41,265 nt of DNA from DASQQQ01 sp036390995 (GTDB lineage: Bacteria > Actinomycetota > UBA4738 > HRBIN12): the NCBI GenBank assembly GCA_036390995.1, contig DASWAT010000196.1, forward strand, positions 1-41,265. Direction: 5' to 3'. The notes under the pieces were generated by a model. The model searched no databases, was not told where the DNA came from, and saw nothing but the letters and a program-made list of their open reading frames with translations. Shown one piece after another: positions 6,706-14,583 of the stretch. The position numbers were made by a program, and so were the translations under genes. The stretch's first letter is position 1; each line of letters opens with the position of its first letter.

Positions 6706-7152
6706 TCAGACCGCCGTGAGCCGCTCCACCCAGGACCGGAGGTCGGGCAGGTGCTCCCGATAGTGCAGGGCGCCGGACTCCTCGAACCACTCGGCCCCCG
6801 GCGTCGTGATCTCTGGCAGCGCGGCGAGCTCCTGCAGGGCGCGCGACCTGGCCGCGAGCAGTTGCGCCTCCACGTCCGAGCGGGCGAGGTGGCGGCCCTC
6901 CTCCAGGAACCGAGCGTTCATGTCGTCCTCTGGAACCTCCTGCTCCGCATACGTCTCCAGACGGATCTGCTCGAGCTTGTGGGCGGCCTCGGCCCACCAG
7001 CACGACAGGTGCCAGAGGAGATCCTTCACCGACCACCCGTCGTCGTTCACACCGGGCTCCTCGAGCTGCTCCGGCGACAGCCGTTCCACCAGACCGCGGA
7101 GATCGGTCCAGCCCTCCTCCTCTTCGCCCACCAGCCGGGTCCGCTCGTCCAT
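6706..7152 (-). CDS. DinB/DfsB-like four-helix-bundle protein
   Basis: The product is 148 residues and mostly helical. VNDDGWSVKDLLWHLSCWW is a typical motif of the DinB/YfiT/ClbS superfamily, where a conserved His in the W-x-x-x-D-x-x-x-H stretch is a metal ligand. It also has YREHLPDLRSWVERL near the C-terminus. Members include thiol-dependent transferases and metal-dependent hydrolases; the substrate cannot be inferred here. The ATG at 7152 overlaps the obgE stop (TGATG) and has GAGGAGGG upstream, so it is translated as part of the obgE message. Confidence 0.75.
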   Translation of the reverse strand: MDERTRLVGEEEEGWTDLRGLVERLSPEQLEEPGVNDDGWSVKDLLWHLSCWWAEAAHKLEQIRLETYAEQEVPEDDMNARFLEEGRHLARSDVEAQLLAARSRALQELAALPEITTPGAEWFEESGALHYREHLPDLRSWVERLTAV

Positions 7153-8396
7153 CAGCCCTCCTCGTCTGCGGGAAGATACTCGAAGGAGCGGTCCCCGATC
7201 ACGACCTCGTCGCCCCGCCGTGCACCCATGGCCGCGAGCTGCCGCTCGATGCCTTCCTCGATCAACCGCTTCTGCAGCCGGACGACGCTTCGGGGATCGT
7301 CGAGGTCCGCGTCCGCGACCCAGCGCTCCACGTTCCGGCCGACGACCCGGAAGCGCTCGCCCTCGCGCCTGATCACGAACCCCGGACGGGCGGGCCGCAG
7401 GACAACGTACGGACGGCGCTCCTCGGCGGTCTCGGCGGTCCGCCGCGAGAGCTCGCCGAGGCGCACGGTGAGCGCGTCGACGCCCTCGCCGGTGAGCCCG
7501 GAAACCACCACCGCATCCGGGTCCAGGCGCCGAGCAGCCCCCTCCGCATCCGGGACGAGGTCCGCCTTCGTGCCCACCACCAGCGACGGTCTGGCACCCA
7601 GGCCGGGGTCGTACGCGGCCAGCTCCCGGCGGACGGCGGCCAGGTCGGCGGCGGGGTCCGCCGCCGAGAGATCCACCACCAGCCCCAGCACGCGGCACCG
7701 GGTGACGTGCCGGAGGAACCGGTCGCCGAGGCCTTTGCCCGCATGCGCCCCCTCGACGAGCCCGGGGATGTCGGCCAGGACGAACCGCCGCTCCCCCTCG
7801 GCCACGCCGAGGTTCGGCGTGAGGGTCGTGAACGGATACGGCGCGATCTTCGGGCGCGCGGCGGTCAGACGGGCCAGCAGGGTGGACTTGCCGGCGTTCG
7901 GCAGGCCCACCAGTCCCACGTCGGCCACCACCCGGAGCTCCACCGACAGATGCTTCTCCTCGCCGGGCTCCCCGGCTTCGGCCTGCCGCAGGACGCGATG
8001 GCGGGACGAACCCAAGGCCGCGTTGCCACGCCCGCCCCTGCCGCCCCGTGCCACCAGGGCGCGCGCGCCGGCCCCGACGAGGTCCGCCAGGAGCCCGTGC
8101 TCGTCGAACACCACCGTCCCGTCGGGGACCTGCAGCACCAGGTCCTCTCCCCGCCCGCCGTCCCGCCCGTTCGACCGCCCGGGCCGTCCGCTCTGCGCGC
8201 GCTGATGCGGATGGTCGGCCAGCCAGGACAGGTCGCGCACGCCCGGCGATACCTCGAAGACCACGCTCCCGCCGTCGCCCCCGTTGCCGCCGTCCGGTCC
8301 GCCGCGCGGCTTGTACGGCTCGCGGAGCATCGCGTTCGAGCCGTCGCCGCCGTTCCCGGCGCGGACGTGCACGGTGGTCTCGTCGACGAACGTCAT
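7152..8396 (-). CDS. obgE: GTPase ObgE/CgtA
   Basis: The product is 414 residues. The N-terminal Obg fold (about 1-157) shows glycine-rich repeats (AGNGGDGSNAM, GGNGGDGGSV, RGGRGGRGNAAL). The GTPase domain carries G1 GLPNAGKST, G3 DIPGLVEGA and G4 GTKADL. The OCT-type C-terminal domain is at about 330-405. Obg GTPases act in 50S subunit assembly and stress control. The ATG at 8396 lies six bases downstream of a CACAAT hexamer, consistent with a leaderless start. Usually obgE follows rpmA and rplU in one operon; here a plus-strand gene separates them. Confidence 0.97.
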   Translation of the reverse strand: MTFVDETTVHVRAGNGGDGSNAMLREPYKPRGGPDGGNGGDGGSVVFEVSPGVRDLSWLADHPHQRAQSGRPGRSNGRDGGRGEDLVLQVPDGTVVFDEHGLLADLVGAGARALVARGGRGGRGNAALGSSRHRVLRQAEAGEPGEEKHLSVELRVVADVGLVGLPNAGKSTLLARLTAARPKIAPYPFTTLTPNLGVAEGERRFVLADIPGLVEGAHAGKGLGDRFLRHVTRCRVLGLVVDLSAADPAADLAAVRRELAAYDPGLGARPSLVVGTKADLVPDAEGAARRLDPDAVVVSGLTGEGVDALTVRLGELSRRTAETAEERRPYVVLRPARPGFVIRREGERFRVVGRNVERWVADADLDDPRSVVRLQKRLIEEGIERQLAAMGARRGDEVVIGDRSFEYLPADEEG

Positions 8397-8402
8397 GTCC
8401 CG

Positions 8403-8408
8403 ATTGTG
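8403..8408 (-). promoter_or_regulatory. -10 hexamer of leaderless obgE
   Basis: CACAAT on the minus strand is six bases before the ATG at 8396. The first base deviates from TANNNT. Confidence 0.4.
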
Positions 8409-8441
8409 GTCGAAATCCGGCGGCCGGGAGAAGATGAGCGC

Positions 8442-8876
8442 ATGCCCGAAGAGGTGACCGTGTGGGCCGTCGAGCTCGGGAAGAGCCCGAAGGATCGCAA
8501 GGGGGCGCTGTCCCTCGAGCCCGAAGCATTGCGGTTCACGGCCTCCGACGGCGTCGGGCACATCCGCATCCCCCTGTCCGCCCTGCGCTCGGTGAAACGG
8601 CTTCGGGGGTCGCCGGTCCTGATCGTGGTCCACCAGGACCAGGGCAGCATCGCGCGTACCGCCTTCTACTTCGTCCAGCCGCCGCCGCTCCAGCCGCCGA
8701 AGAACGCGCCGCTCGACCGCGCGCCGAACCTCTTCTCCGGGATGGGACGCACCAGCAGGCGGAAGACCCGTCGCCAGAACGCGGGGTACCTGGGCATGTG
8801 GAGCCGTGAGAAGAAAGCCGTGGTGGTCGAGTGGGTGCAGGCGATCCGCTCGGCGGCAGGGACGCCCCGGGCTTGA
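8442..8876 (+). CDS. Conserved-looking PH-domain-like small protein
   Basis: The product is 144 residues without signal peptide or membrane helix. The succession of beta strands (VTVWAVELG, GALSLEPEALRFTA, GHIRIPLSALRSVKRL, SPVLIVVHQD, TAFYFVQ) and a final amphipathic helix (VVVEWVQAIRSA) is what one sees in bacterial PH-like domains, with a Pro/Arg-rich insertion in the middle. Function is unknown. The ATG at 8442 has GGGAGAAG 8 nt upstream. It is divergent from obgE (45 bp gap) and its stop is 3 bp from the rpmA stop, inserted in an otherwise conserved minus-strand ribosomal/obgE block. Confidence 0.7.
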   Translation: MPEEVTVWAVELGKSPKDRKGALSLEPEALRFTASDGVGHIRIPLSALRSVKRLRGSPVLIVVHQDQGSIARTAFYFVQPPPLQPPKNAPLDRAPNLFSGMGRTSRRKTRRQNAGYLGMWSREKKAVVVEWVQAIRSAAGTPRA

Positions 8877-8879
8877 TCC

Positions 8880-9134
8880 TCAGCCCTGGGGTCTGATCTG
8901 GGCGAACCGGCGGCCCCGGGAGGTGTGGAAGGCCACCACACCGTCCACCTTGGCGAACAGCGTGTCGTCGCCCCCTTTGCCGACACCCTGGCCGGGATGG
9001 ATCCGGGTGCCGCGCTGGCGCACGATGATGGAGCCCGCGCTCACCTGCTGACCGCCGAACGCCTTCACCCCGAGCCGCTTGGACTCGGAGTCGCGCCCGT
9101 TCTTGGACGAGCCGCCGCCCTTCTTGTGCGCCAT
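8880..9134 (-). CDS. rpmA: 50S ribosomal protein L27
   Basis: The product is 84 residues beginning MAHKKGGGSSKNGRDSESKR, the canonical L27 N-terminus that reaches toward the peptidyl transferase centre, followed by the conserved GSIIVRQRGT and HPGQGVGKGGDDTLFA. No N-terminal extension needing cleavage is present. It is co-directional with rplU, 33 bp downstream of it. Confidence 0.98.
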   Translation of the reverse strand: MAHKKGGGSSKNGRDSESKRLGVKAFGGQQVSAGSIIVRQRGTRIHPGQGVGKGGDDTLFAKVDGVVAFHTSRGRRFAQIRPQG

Positions 9135-9167
9135 GACGCGTCTGAGGGTACCAAACGAGGCTCGCTG

Positions 9168-9635
9168 CTACTCCTCGGCCACGGCCTTCGGGGCTGCCTT
9201 CGTCCTGGGCCTGGGCCGGTCCTGCGCCTCGGGCGACGCCGCAGGCTGCTCTTCCGCATCCGACACCGCAGGCTCCTCGGCCGCCTCGACCTTGGGCTCG
9301 GTCTTCTTCGCGGCGGCCTTCTTCGCCCCCCCGAGGCTCACGTCGGCGATCTCCAGCAGGGTCATGAGCTGGCGATGCCCCGCCTTCCGCGCGTACCCGG
9401 TCTTGTTCTTGTACTTGAAGATGCGGACCTTGTCGCCCTTCTGCTCGCCCACGGGCTTGGCGGTCACGACGGCCTGCTGGGCGTCCTTCCCGTAGTGCGT
9501 CTTGCCGTCGTCGTCGACCACGAGGAGCGGGTGGAAGGTGACGGCCTCACCCGCGCCGTGCATGTACTCGACCTCGATGACGTCGCCGGGCTTCACCTTC
9601 TGCTGCTTGCCGCCGGCCTTGATGACCGCGTACAT
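9168..9635 (-). CDS. rplU: 50S ribosomal protein L21 with a C-terminal tail
   Basis: Residues 1-103 are a standard L21 (MYAVIKAGGKQQKV, KNKTGYARKAGHRQ and LLEI near the end). About 50 further residues form an Ala/Glu/Lys/Pro-rich, probably disordered tail, which is longer than the usual L21 of around 103 residues. A strong GAGGAGGAA ribosome-binding site precedes the ATG. It lies 10 bp after the RNase E/G gene and leads into rpmA. Confidence 0.97.
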   Translation of the reverse strand: MYAVIKAGGKQQKVKPGDVIEVEYMHGAGEAVTFHPLLVVDDDGKTHYGKDAQQAVVTAKPVGEQKGDKVRIFKYKNKTGYARKAGHRQLMTLLEIADVSLGGAKKAAAKKTEPKVEAAEEPAVSDAEEQPAASPEAQDRPRPRTKAAPKAVAEE

Positions 9636-9645
9636 CCGTTCCTCC

Positions 9646-11823
9646 TCACTTCACGTCGTAGGTCAGGATCACGCCCCGGCCCTCGCAGGTGGGGCACGTC
9701 TCGGAGAACGACTCCAAGAGTCCACCAGACACGCGCTTCCGCGTCACCTCCAGGAGCCCGAGCGGTGTGATGTCGAACACCTGGGAGCGGGTCTTGTCGC
9801 GGGCCATCTCCTCCCGGAGCGTGTCGACGACCTTGCGCTTGTTCTGCTCCAAGAGCATGTCGATGAAATCGATGATGATCATCCCGCCGATGTCCCGCAG
9901 GCGGAGCTGGCGAGCCACCTCCCGAGCCGCCTCGAGGTTCGTGTTCACCACCGTCTCCTCGAGGTTGTGTTTCCCGACCGACTTGCCGGTGTTCACGTCG
10001 ATCACCGTCAGCGCCTCGGTTCGGTCGATCACGAGGTAGCCCCCGGAGGGGAGCCAGACCTTCCGATCCAGGCCCTTGTGGATCTGCTCGACGATGTGGA
10101 ACTCCTCGAACACCGGAAGCTTGCCCTCGTGGAGACGCACCTTCGGCAGCAGGTCGGGCGCGACCTGCGACAGGTACGCCGTGACGATCTCGTACACCCG
10201 CTCCGAGTCGGTGACGAGCTCCCGATACTCCTCGTTGGTGAACAGGTCCCGCACGGCTCGGACCGTGAGCTCGGGCTCCTCGTAGAGCACGGCGGGCGCC
10301 TTCGCCTTCTTCGCCCTCTTCTGGATCGCAGCCCACTCGTCGATCAGCCGCTGCACGTCCGCGGCCAGTGCCGCCTCGTCGGCATCCTCGGCAGCGGTAC
10401 GGACGATGATGCCGTGGCCGTCGGGCCGGATCTTCTTCAGGATCTGCTTCAGGCGCCGGCGCTCCTCGTCGGGGAGCCGGCGGCTGATGCCTGTGATGTT
10501 CGAGTCGGGGACCAGGACCAGGTACCTGCCCGGCATGCTGATCTGGGCCGTGAGCCGCGCCCCCTTGCCGCCGATCGGATCCTTCGTGACCTGGACGAGC
10601 ACCGACTGGCCGCTCTTCAGGACCTGCTCGATCCGGGGTTGGGAGCCGCCTTCCAGATCCTCCGGCGAGTAGTTGACCTCGCCCGCATACAGAACGGCGT
10701 TGCGCCCACGACCAACGTCCACGAACGCCGCCTCCATGCCCGGCAGCACGTTCTGCACCCGGCCCAGGTACACGTTGCCCACCATGGAGCGGGCGCCTGC
10801 ACGCGTGACGTAGTGCTGCACGAGGTCGCGCTCCTCGAGGATCGCGATCTGGTCGCGCTCCCCGTGCTCGGTGATGGCCATGAGCTTGTCGGTGACCCGG
10901 GGGGCCACCGGAAGGATCTCCGCGCGACGGCGGCGGCCCGAGGTCTGCCGGGACCTGCGAAGCCGGGTCGGCCCGGTCGTCGGCTCGCCGGCGGCCCCCG
11001 CCTTCGCCCGGCTGCGGCGCCTGCCCCCGGCTGCGGGCTCGGCGGCCTTCTCTGCCTTCTCTGCCTTCTCCGCCTTCTCCGCCTTCCGGGGCTTGGTCGC
11101 CGTCGCCTTCTTCGGCGTTCCCGAAGCGGCTCGTTTCGGTCGTTCGGCTTCCGTAGACCCGTCCGGGCCCTCTGAGGGCTCGGTCGTCTTCCTCGACCGC
11201 GAGCCCCCTCGGGAACGTCGCCGCCTAGCCGCGGGCGGCCCGCCGCTGTCCTCGCTCGGGGCGGCCACCTCGGCGCCCTCCGCGAGCGGCTCATCCGGTT
11301 CGGCGGCGGAAGCGTCGGCCGGGCGCGCCGAACCCGCCGGGCGACCCCGGGTCCGCCGGCGTCTCGCGGCCGGCTTCGGCAGCGTCTCGCCCGTCACCGG
11401 CCCGAGATCGGGCGCGCCGGTGGCCGTTCCCTCTGCGGTCGCCGGGCCCTCCTCCGTAGTGCCGGGCTCGCCCTGCGACTCCGCGGGCTTCTTGCCGCCT
11501 CGTCCTCTGCCACCCCTGCGCCGTCGTCGGGCCGGGCTCTTCCTCGCCTCACCCGTCTCCCCGCCCGGCGTCACCCCGGCCGGCGTGGCGGGCCGGGCGG
11601 AGGATGCCTCGGCCTCTGCAGGAGCCTCGCGGGTGTCACCGGCGCCGACGGCACCCTCGCTCGTTGCCTCGGCCGCGTCGCCCGATCCGGGCCCGCGCGA
11701 CGAGCGCCCTCGACCTCTGCTCCCCCGGCGCCGGCGGGGTCCTGCCCCAGGAGCGCGGCTCCCGACCCCTCCCTGGCCTTCCGACGCCACGGCCACCCGG
11801 ACCGGTTCGGTCTCTTCTGTCAT
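9646..11823 (-). CDS. rne: Ribonuclease E/G family protein
   Basis: The product is 725 residues. The first ~255 are low-complexity, rich in Ala/Arg/Glu/Pro, with a KAE repeat, and are presumably disordered. Then comes the catalytic core: an S1-like RNA-binding part (VGNVYLGRVQNVLPGMEAAFVDVG, RNAVLYAGEV), the DNase I-like part with the metal-binding aspartates (VIDVNTGKSVG and GGMIIIDFIDM), and a CPTCEGRG zinc-link motif close to the C-terminus. Actinobacterial RNase E often carries its disordered part N-terminally, as here. It cleaves mRNA and processes rRNA. ATG 11823 has GGAGGAG upstream. rplU and rpmA follow on the same strand. Confidence 0.95.
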   Translation of the reverse strand: MTEETEPVRVAVASEGQGGVGSRAPGAGPRRRRGSRGRGRSSRGPGSGDAAEATSEGAVGAGDTREAPAEAEASSARPATPAGVTPGGETGEARKSPARRRRRGGRGRGGKKPAESQGEPGTTEEGPATAEGTATGAPDLGPVTGETLPKPAARRRRTRGRPAGSARPADASAAEPDEPLAEGAEVAAPSEDSGGPPAARRRRSRGGSRSRKTTEPSEGPDGSTEAERPKRAASGTPKKATATKPRKAEKAEKAEKAEKAAEPAAGGRRRSRAKAGAAGEPTTGPTRLRRSRQTSGRRRRAEILPVAPRVTDKLMAITEHGERDQIAILEERDLVQHYVTRAGARSMVGNVYLGRVQNVLPGMEAAFVDVGRGRNAVLYAGEVNYSPEDLEGGSQPRIEQVLKSGQSVLVQVTKDPIGGKGARLTAQISMPGRYLVLVPDSNITGISRRLPDEERRRLKQILKKIRPDGHGIIVRTAAEDADEAALAADVQRLIDEWAAIQKRAKKAKAPAVLYEEPELTVRAVRDLFTNEEYRELVTDSERVYEIVTAYLSQVAPDLLPKVRLHEGKLPVFEEFHIVEQIHKGLDRKVWLPSGGYLVIDRTEALTVIDVNTGKSVGKHNLEETVVNTNLEAAREVARQLRLRDIGGMIIIDFIDMLLEQNKRKVVDTLREEMARDKTRSQVFDITPLGLLEVTRKRVSGGLLESFSETCPTCEGRGVILTYDVK
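11045..11080. repeat. Four tandem 9-bp units in the RNase E/G gene
   Basis: GCCTTCTCT/C occurs four times in a row, encoding on the minus strand repeated Lys-Ala-Glu in the disordered N-terminal region. It is likely to vary in copy number by slippage, always in steps of three residues. Confidence 0.85.
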
Positions 11824-12255
11824 GGGTTCAGCTCCTCCCCCACCTATCGGGGCGCGGAGGGAACGGCAGCGGGGAACGGGAGCGAGGGTCCTCGCAGACG
11901 GCGGAGACATCGCCGGCGGCATCGGCCGTTCCGGCGCCTCGCGCCCTTGGGATTCGCACGAAGTACGTTCCTATTCCCGGCGCCGGTCACCGGCCGCGGC
12001 CATCCGGGCATCTCCCGGGGCCGGCGTGGCCGGACCGCGCCACTCGTGTCTCGCCGGTCCACCGGGGCGCCCGGCCCCGGGCCCAGCGAGCAAGTTCGTC
12101 ATTCAGCATAGCAAGGGCACGCCTCCGACCTGCGGAAGAACCTCCTCGAACCCGGGCTAGCCCGTAGGTACTAGCCGCGGGTGGCCCCGTGACGCCATGT
12201 CAACCGGGCTTCCGCCCGATACAAGCCAGACCCTTGGCCCGGGACACTTGGAGGC
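11824..12255. other. Intergenic region, long presumed 5' leader of the RNase E/G gene
   Basis: No credible gene lies in these 432 bp. The part proximal to rne is GC-rich and can form several hairpins. On the minus strand a TATGCT hexamer near 12108-12113 is a possible -10 box, implying a leader of roughly 280 nt; E. coli rne is autoregulated through its long leader, so a similar device is conceivable. A perfect 12-bp palindrome CGGGCTAGCCCG lies at 12153-12164, nearer the divergent hybrid kinase gene. Confidence 0.4.
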
Positions 12256-13437
12256 ATGGAGCCGGGGATCTTGGACCGCTCTCCGTCGTCGTCGCCTCCG
12301 CTGGGGGCGAACCAACGCGTCCGGGTCATGGTCGTCGACGACAACGCCGGCTTCCGCGAGTCGCTCTTGATCCTGTTGGAGTCCGGAGACCTCGAGGTGG
12401 TCGGCGAGGCCGATTCCGGCGAGCGCGCCCTGCGCGTGATCGGCGACCTGCAGCCCGACGTCGTCCTCATGGACGTCCGGATGCCGGGGATCGACGGCAT
12501 CGAGACCACCCGCCGGGTGAAGGAACGCTTCCCCGGGATCGGCGTGGTGGCCTTGTCCGGCCACGAGGATCAGGACATCGTCCGGGGCATGCTGGTCGCC
12601 GGGGCCTCCGGGTACGTCCTGAAGGACTCGGACGGGGACGACATCCTCGACGCCGTGACGCAGGCTGCCGTCGGCGGCGGGGTCCTGTCACCGGTGGTCA
12701 CCCCTCGTGTCATCGAGGACCTCACCGAGGCTCTCGAGCGAGAGCGGCGCCGTTCCAAGGAGCTCGAGCAGGCCCACGTGGCGCTGGTCGAACGGTCCAC
12801 ACGTCGACACGAGCTGGTGGCCCGACTCTCGCACGAGCTTCGCACCCCGATAACCGTGATCCTGGGGATGGCACAGACGCTGGCCAAGGGCGCCGGCACG
12901 CCGGAGCAGCAACACGAGCTTCTGGATCGGATCGTTCGGCGCACCCAGGACCTGGCCCGGCTTGTGGAGCGGTTCGAGTTCGCGATGGACGCCGGGATGA
13001 CCGAGCGGGTGGACGTGGCCGCCATCGCCCTCGAGGTGGCCGCGGACGAGTCTCGCGCCCACGTGGTCGCCGCGCCCGACCTGCCCGTTGCGAGCCTGAA
13101 CCCCGTGGTCGCCCGCCGGGTCCTGGTCGAGCTGGTCGACAACGCGCTGCGGTTCTCCCCCGCCGATGCTCCGGTGGAGATCCGAGTCGATGCGGGGCTC
13201 GGGCGGATCGAGGTTCGCGTGACGGACCGTGGGAACGGGATCCCGACCCCCGATCGCGAGCGGATCTTCGATGTCCTCGAGCAGCTGGAGGACCTGAACG
13301 TCCGGGTCCACCAAGGGGTGGGCATCGGCCTGTCGCTCGCCAGGGCTGCCGCGCGGGCGATGGGTGGGGACGTCGCCGTGGAGCGCTCGGGACCAGAGGG
13401 ATCCACGTTCCTGTGGACGATCGCGCTCGAGGACTGA
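12256..13437 (+). CDS. Hybrid protein: response-regulator receiver fused N-terminally to a histidine kinase
   Basis: The product is 393 residues with no membrane segment, so it is cytoplasmic. Residues 22-140 are a NarL-like receiver (VVDDN; phosphoacceptor Asp73 in LMDVRMPG; Lys123 in SGYVLKD). A coiled linker (about 155-182) leads to a HisKA-type dimerisation helix with His193 in LSHELRTP, then an ATPase domain with N box Asn296 (ELVDNALRF), G1 DRGNGIP (324-330) and G2 GVGIGLS (354-360). There is no sensor domain and no DNA-binding output; the receiver sits where a sensor normally is. An upstream kinase probably controls it, and its own partner is not adjacent. Start ATG 12256 has TTGGAGG. 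It ends 6 bp from the rodA stop (convergent). Confidence 0.9.
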   Translation: MEPGILDRSPSSSPPLGANQRVRVMVVDDNAGFRESLLILLESGDLEVVGEADSGERALRVIGDLQPDVVLMDVRMPGIDGIETTRRVKERFPGIGVVALSGHEDQDIVRGMLVAGASGYVLKDSDGDDILDAVTQAAVGGGVLSPVVTPRVIEDLTEALERERRRSKELEQAHVALVERSTRRHELVARLSHELRTPITVILGMAQTLAKGAGTPEQQHELLDRIVRRTQDLARLVERFEFAMDAGMTERVDVAAIALEVAADESRAHVVAAPDLPVASLNPVVARRVLVELVDNALRFSPADAPVEIRVDAGLGRIEVRVTDRGNGIPTPDRERIFDVLEQLEDLNVRVHQGVGIGLSLARAAARAMGGDVAVERSGPEGSTFLWTIALED

Positions 13438-13443
13438 TCGCGC

Positions 13444-14583
13444 CTACGTGAACCGGCGCATATGGATGTTCAGCAGCAACCCCACGGCGACGCAGTTCGT
13501 GAGCAGCGAGCTGCCCCCGTAGGAGACGAACGGGAGCGGGATCCCAGTGATCGGCATGATGCCGAGGGTCATCCCGACGTTCACGAACATCTGGATCGCG
13601 AACATCGCCGCGATGCCCGCCGCCACGTACGCCCCGAAGGGATCCTTCGACAACACCGCGATCCGGTAGGCACGCCAGATCAGGAGCGCGAACAACAGCA
13701 GGACGAACATCGCCCCGACGAACCCGAACTCCTCGCCCACCACGGTGAAGATGAAGTCCGTGTGCTGCTCGGGGACGAAGTCCAGGTTCGTCTGCGTGCC
13801 GTTCAGGTAGCCGCGGCCGAGCATCCCGCCCGACCCGATGGCGATCTCCGCCTGCTGCTTGTTGTAGTCGGTGCGTTGCGGATCGTTCGTCGGGTCGAGC
13901 CACGACCTCAGCCGGGCCACCTGGTAGTCCTTCACCACCCCGAGCTGGAACGCCCCGAACATCAGCACGAGCGCCGTGAGCGCGAGGATCGCCAGGTGCC
14001 GGGCTCGGGCTCCCGCGACCACGAGGACGCCGACGAGGATCGCCGCAAGGACGATCGACGTGCCGAGGTCGGGCTGCAGGAACACCAGCAGCCCCGGAAC
14101 GGCGGCGATCGCCGTGGCCCGGAACACCTCCTGCAGCGAAAGGTCGGTGGTCCGCAGCTCGGACAGGAACGCGGCGAGCATGGCGATCAGGGCCAGCTTG
14201 GCCAGCTCGGACGGCGCGAACTGGAACCCGAGGATCTGGAACCACCGTTGCGACCCGCGGATGTTCGCGCCGAGCGGGGTTCGCACCAGGACGAGGAGCA
14301 CGAGCGACACGACGTAGACCATCCCCGCGTACACCTTCAGGAACCGGTAGTCGAAGCCGGCGGCGAGCGCCACCAGCGCCGCACCGACCACCAGGAAGAA
14401 CGTCTGCTTGCGCACGAACACGTTCGGATCCAGGTGCTGCGCGGTGAGCGAGGCCCGGCCGGCCGAGTAGATCATCACGACCCCGATCACCGCGAGGGCG
14501 AAGGCCACGATCAGCAGAAGCGGGTCCAGGTGCCGGAGCGGGCGCCGCTCCGTGGGGAGCGCCCTGCTTGCGACGAGATCCAT
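13444..14583 (-). CDS. rodA: SEDS-family peptidoglycan polymerase RodA
   Basis: The product is 379 residues and polytopic (about ten hydrophobic segments). SEDS markers are SQRWFQILGFQFAPSELAKLALI, FLQPDLGTS, KQQAEIAIGSGGMLGRGYLNGTQT, DFIFTVVGEEFGF and the C-terminal TGIPLPFVSYGGSS. RodA polymerises glycan strands during lateral elongation with the PBP2 transpeptidase. The ATG at 14583 overlaps the stop of the upstream pbpA (TGATG), so the two partners are made together. It is the last gene of the mreB-mreC-mreD-pbpA-rodA operon. Confidence 0.96.
   Translation of the reverse strand: MDLVASRALPTERRPLRHLDPLLLIVAFALAVIGVVMIYSAGRASLTAQHLDPNVFVRKQTFFLVVGAALVALAAGFDYRFLKVYAGMVYVVSLVLLVLVRTPLGANIRGSQRWFQILGFQFAPSELAKLALIAMLAAFLSELRTTDLSLQEVFRATAIAAVPGLLVFLQPDLGTSIVLAAILVGVLVVAGARARHLAILALTALVLMFGAFQLGVVKDYQVARLRSWLDPTNDPQRTDYNKQQAEIAIGSGGMLGRGYLNGTQTNLDFVPEQHTDFIFTVVGEEFGFVGAMFVLLLFALLIWRAYRIAVLSKDPFGAYVAAGIAAMFAIQMFVNVGMTLGIMPITGIPLPFVSYGGSSLLTNCVAVGLLLNIHMRRFT

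Noticed and set aside
9502..11175. 557-codon plus-strand frame opposite rplU and the RNase gene
   Set aside because: The opposite strand encodes conserved ribosomal protein L21 and RNase E/G motifs; this frame has none.
12153..12164. 12-bp perfect palindrome CGGGCTAGCCCG as an operator
   Set aside because: It is short, GC-rich and not repeated elsewhere in the window; there is no context to call it a binding site.
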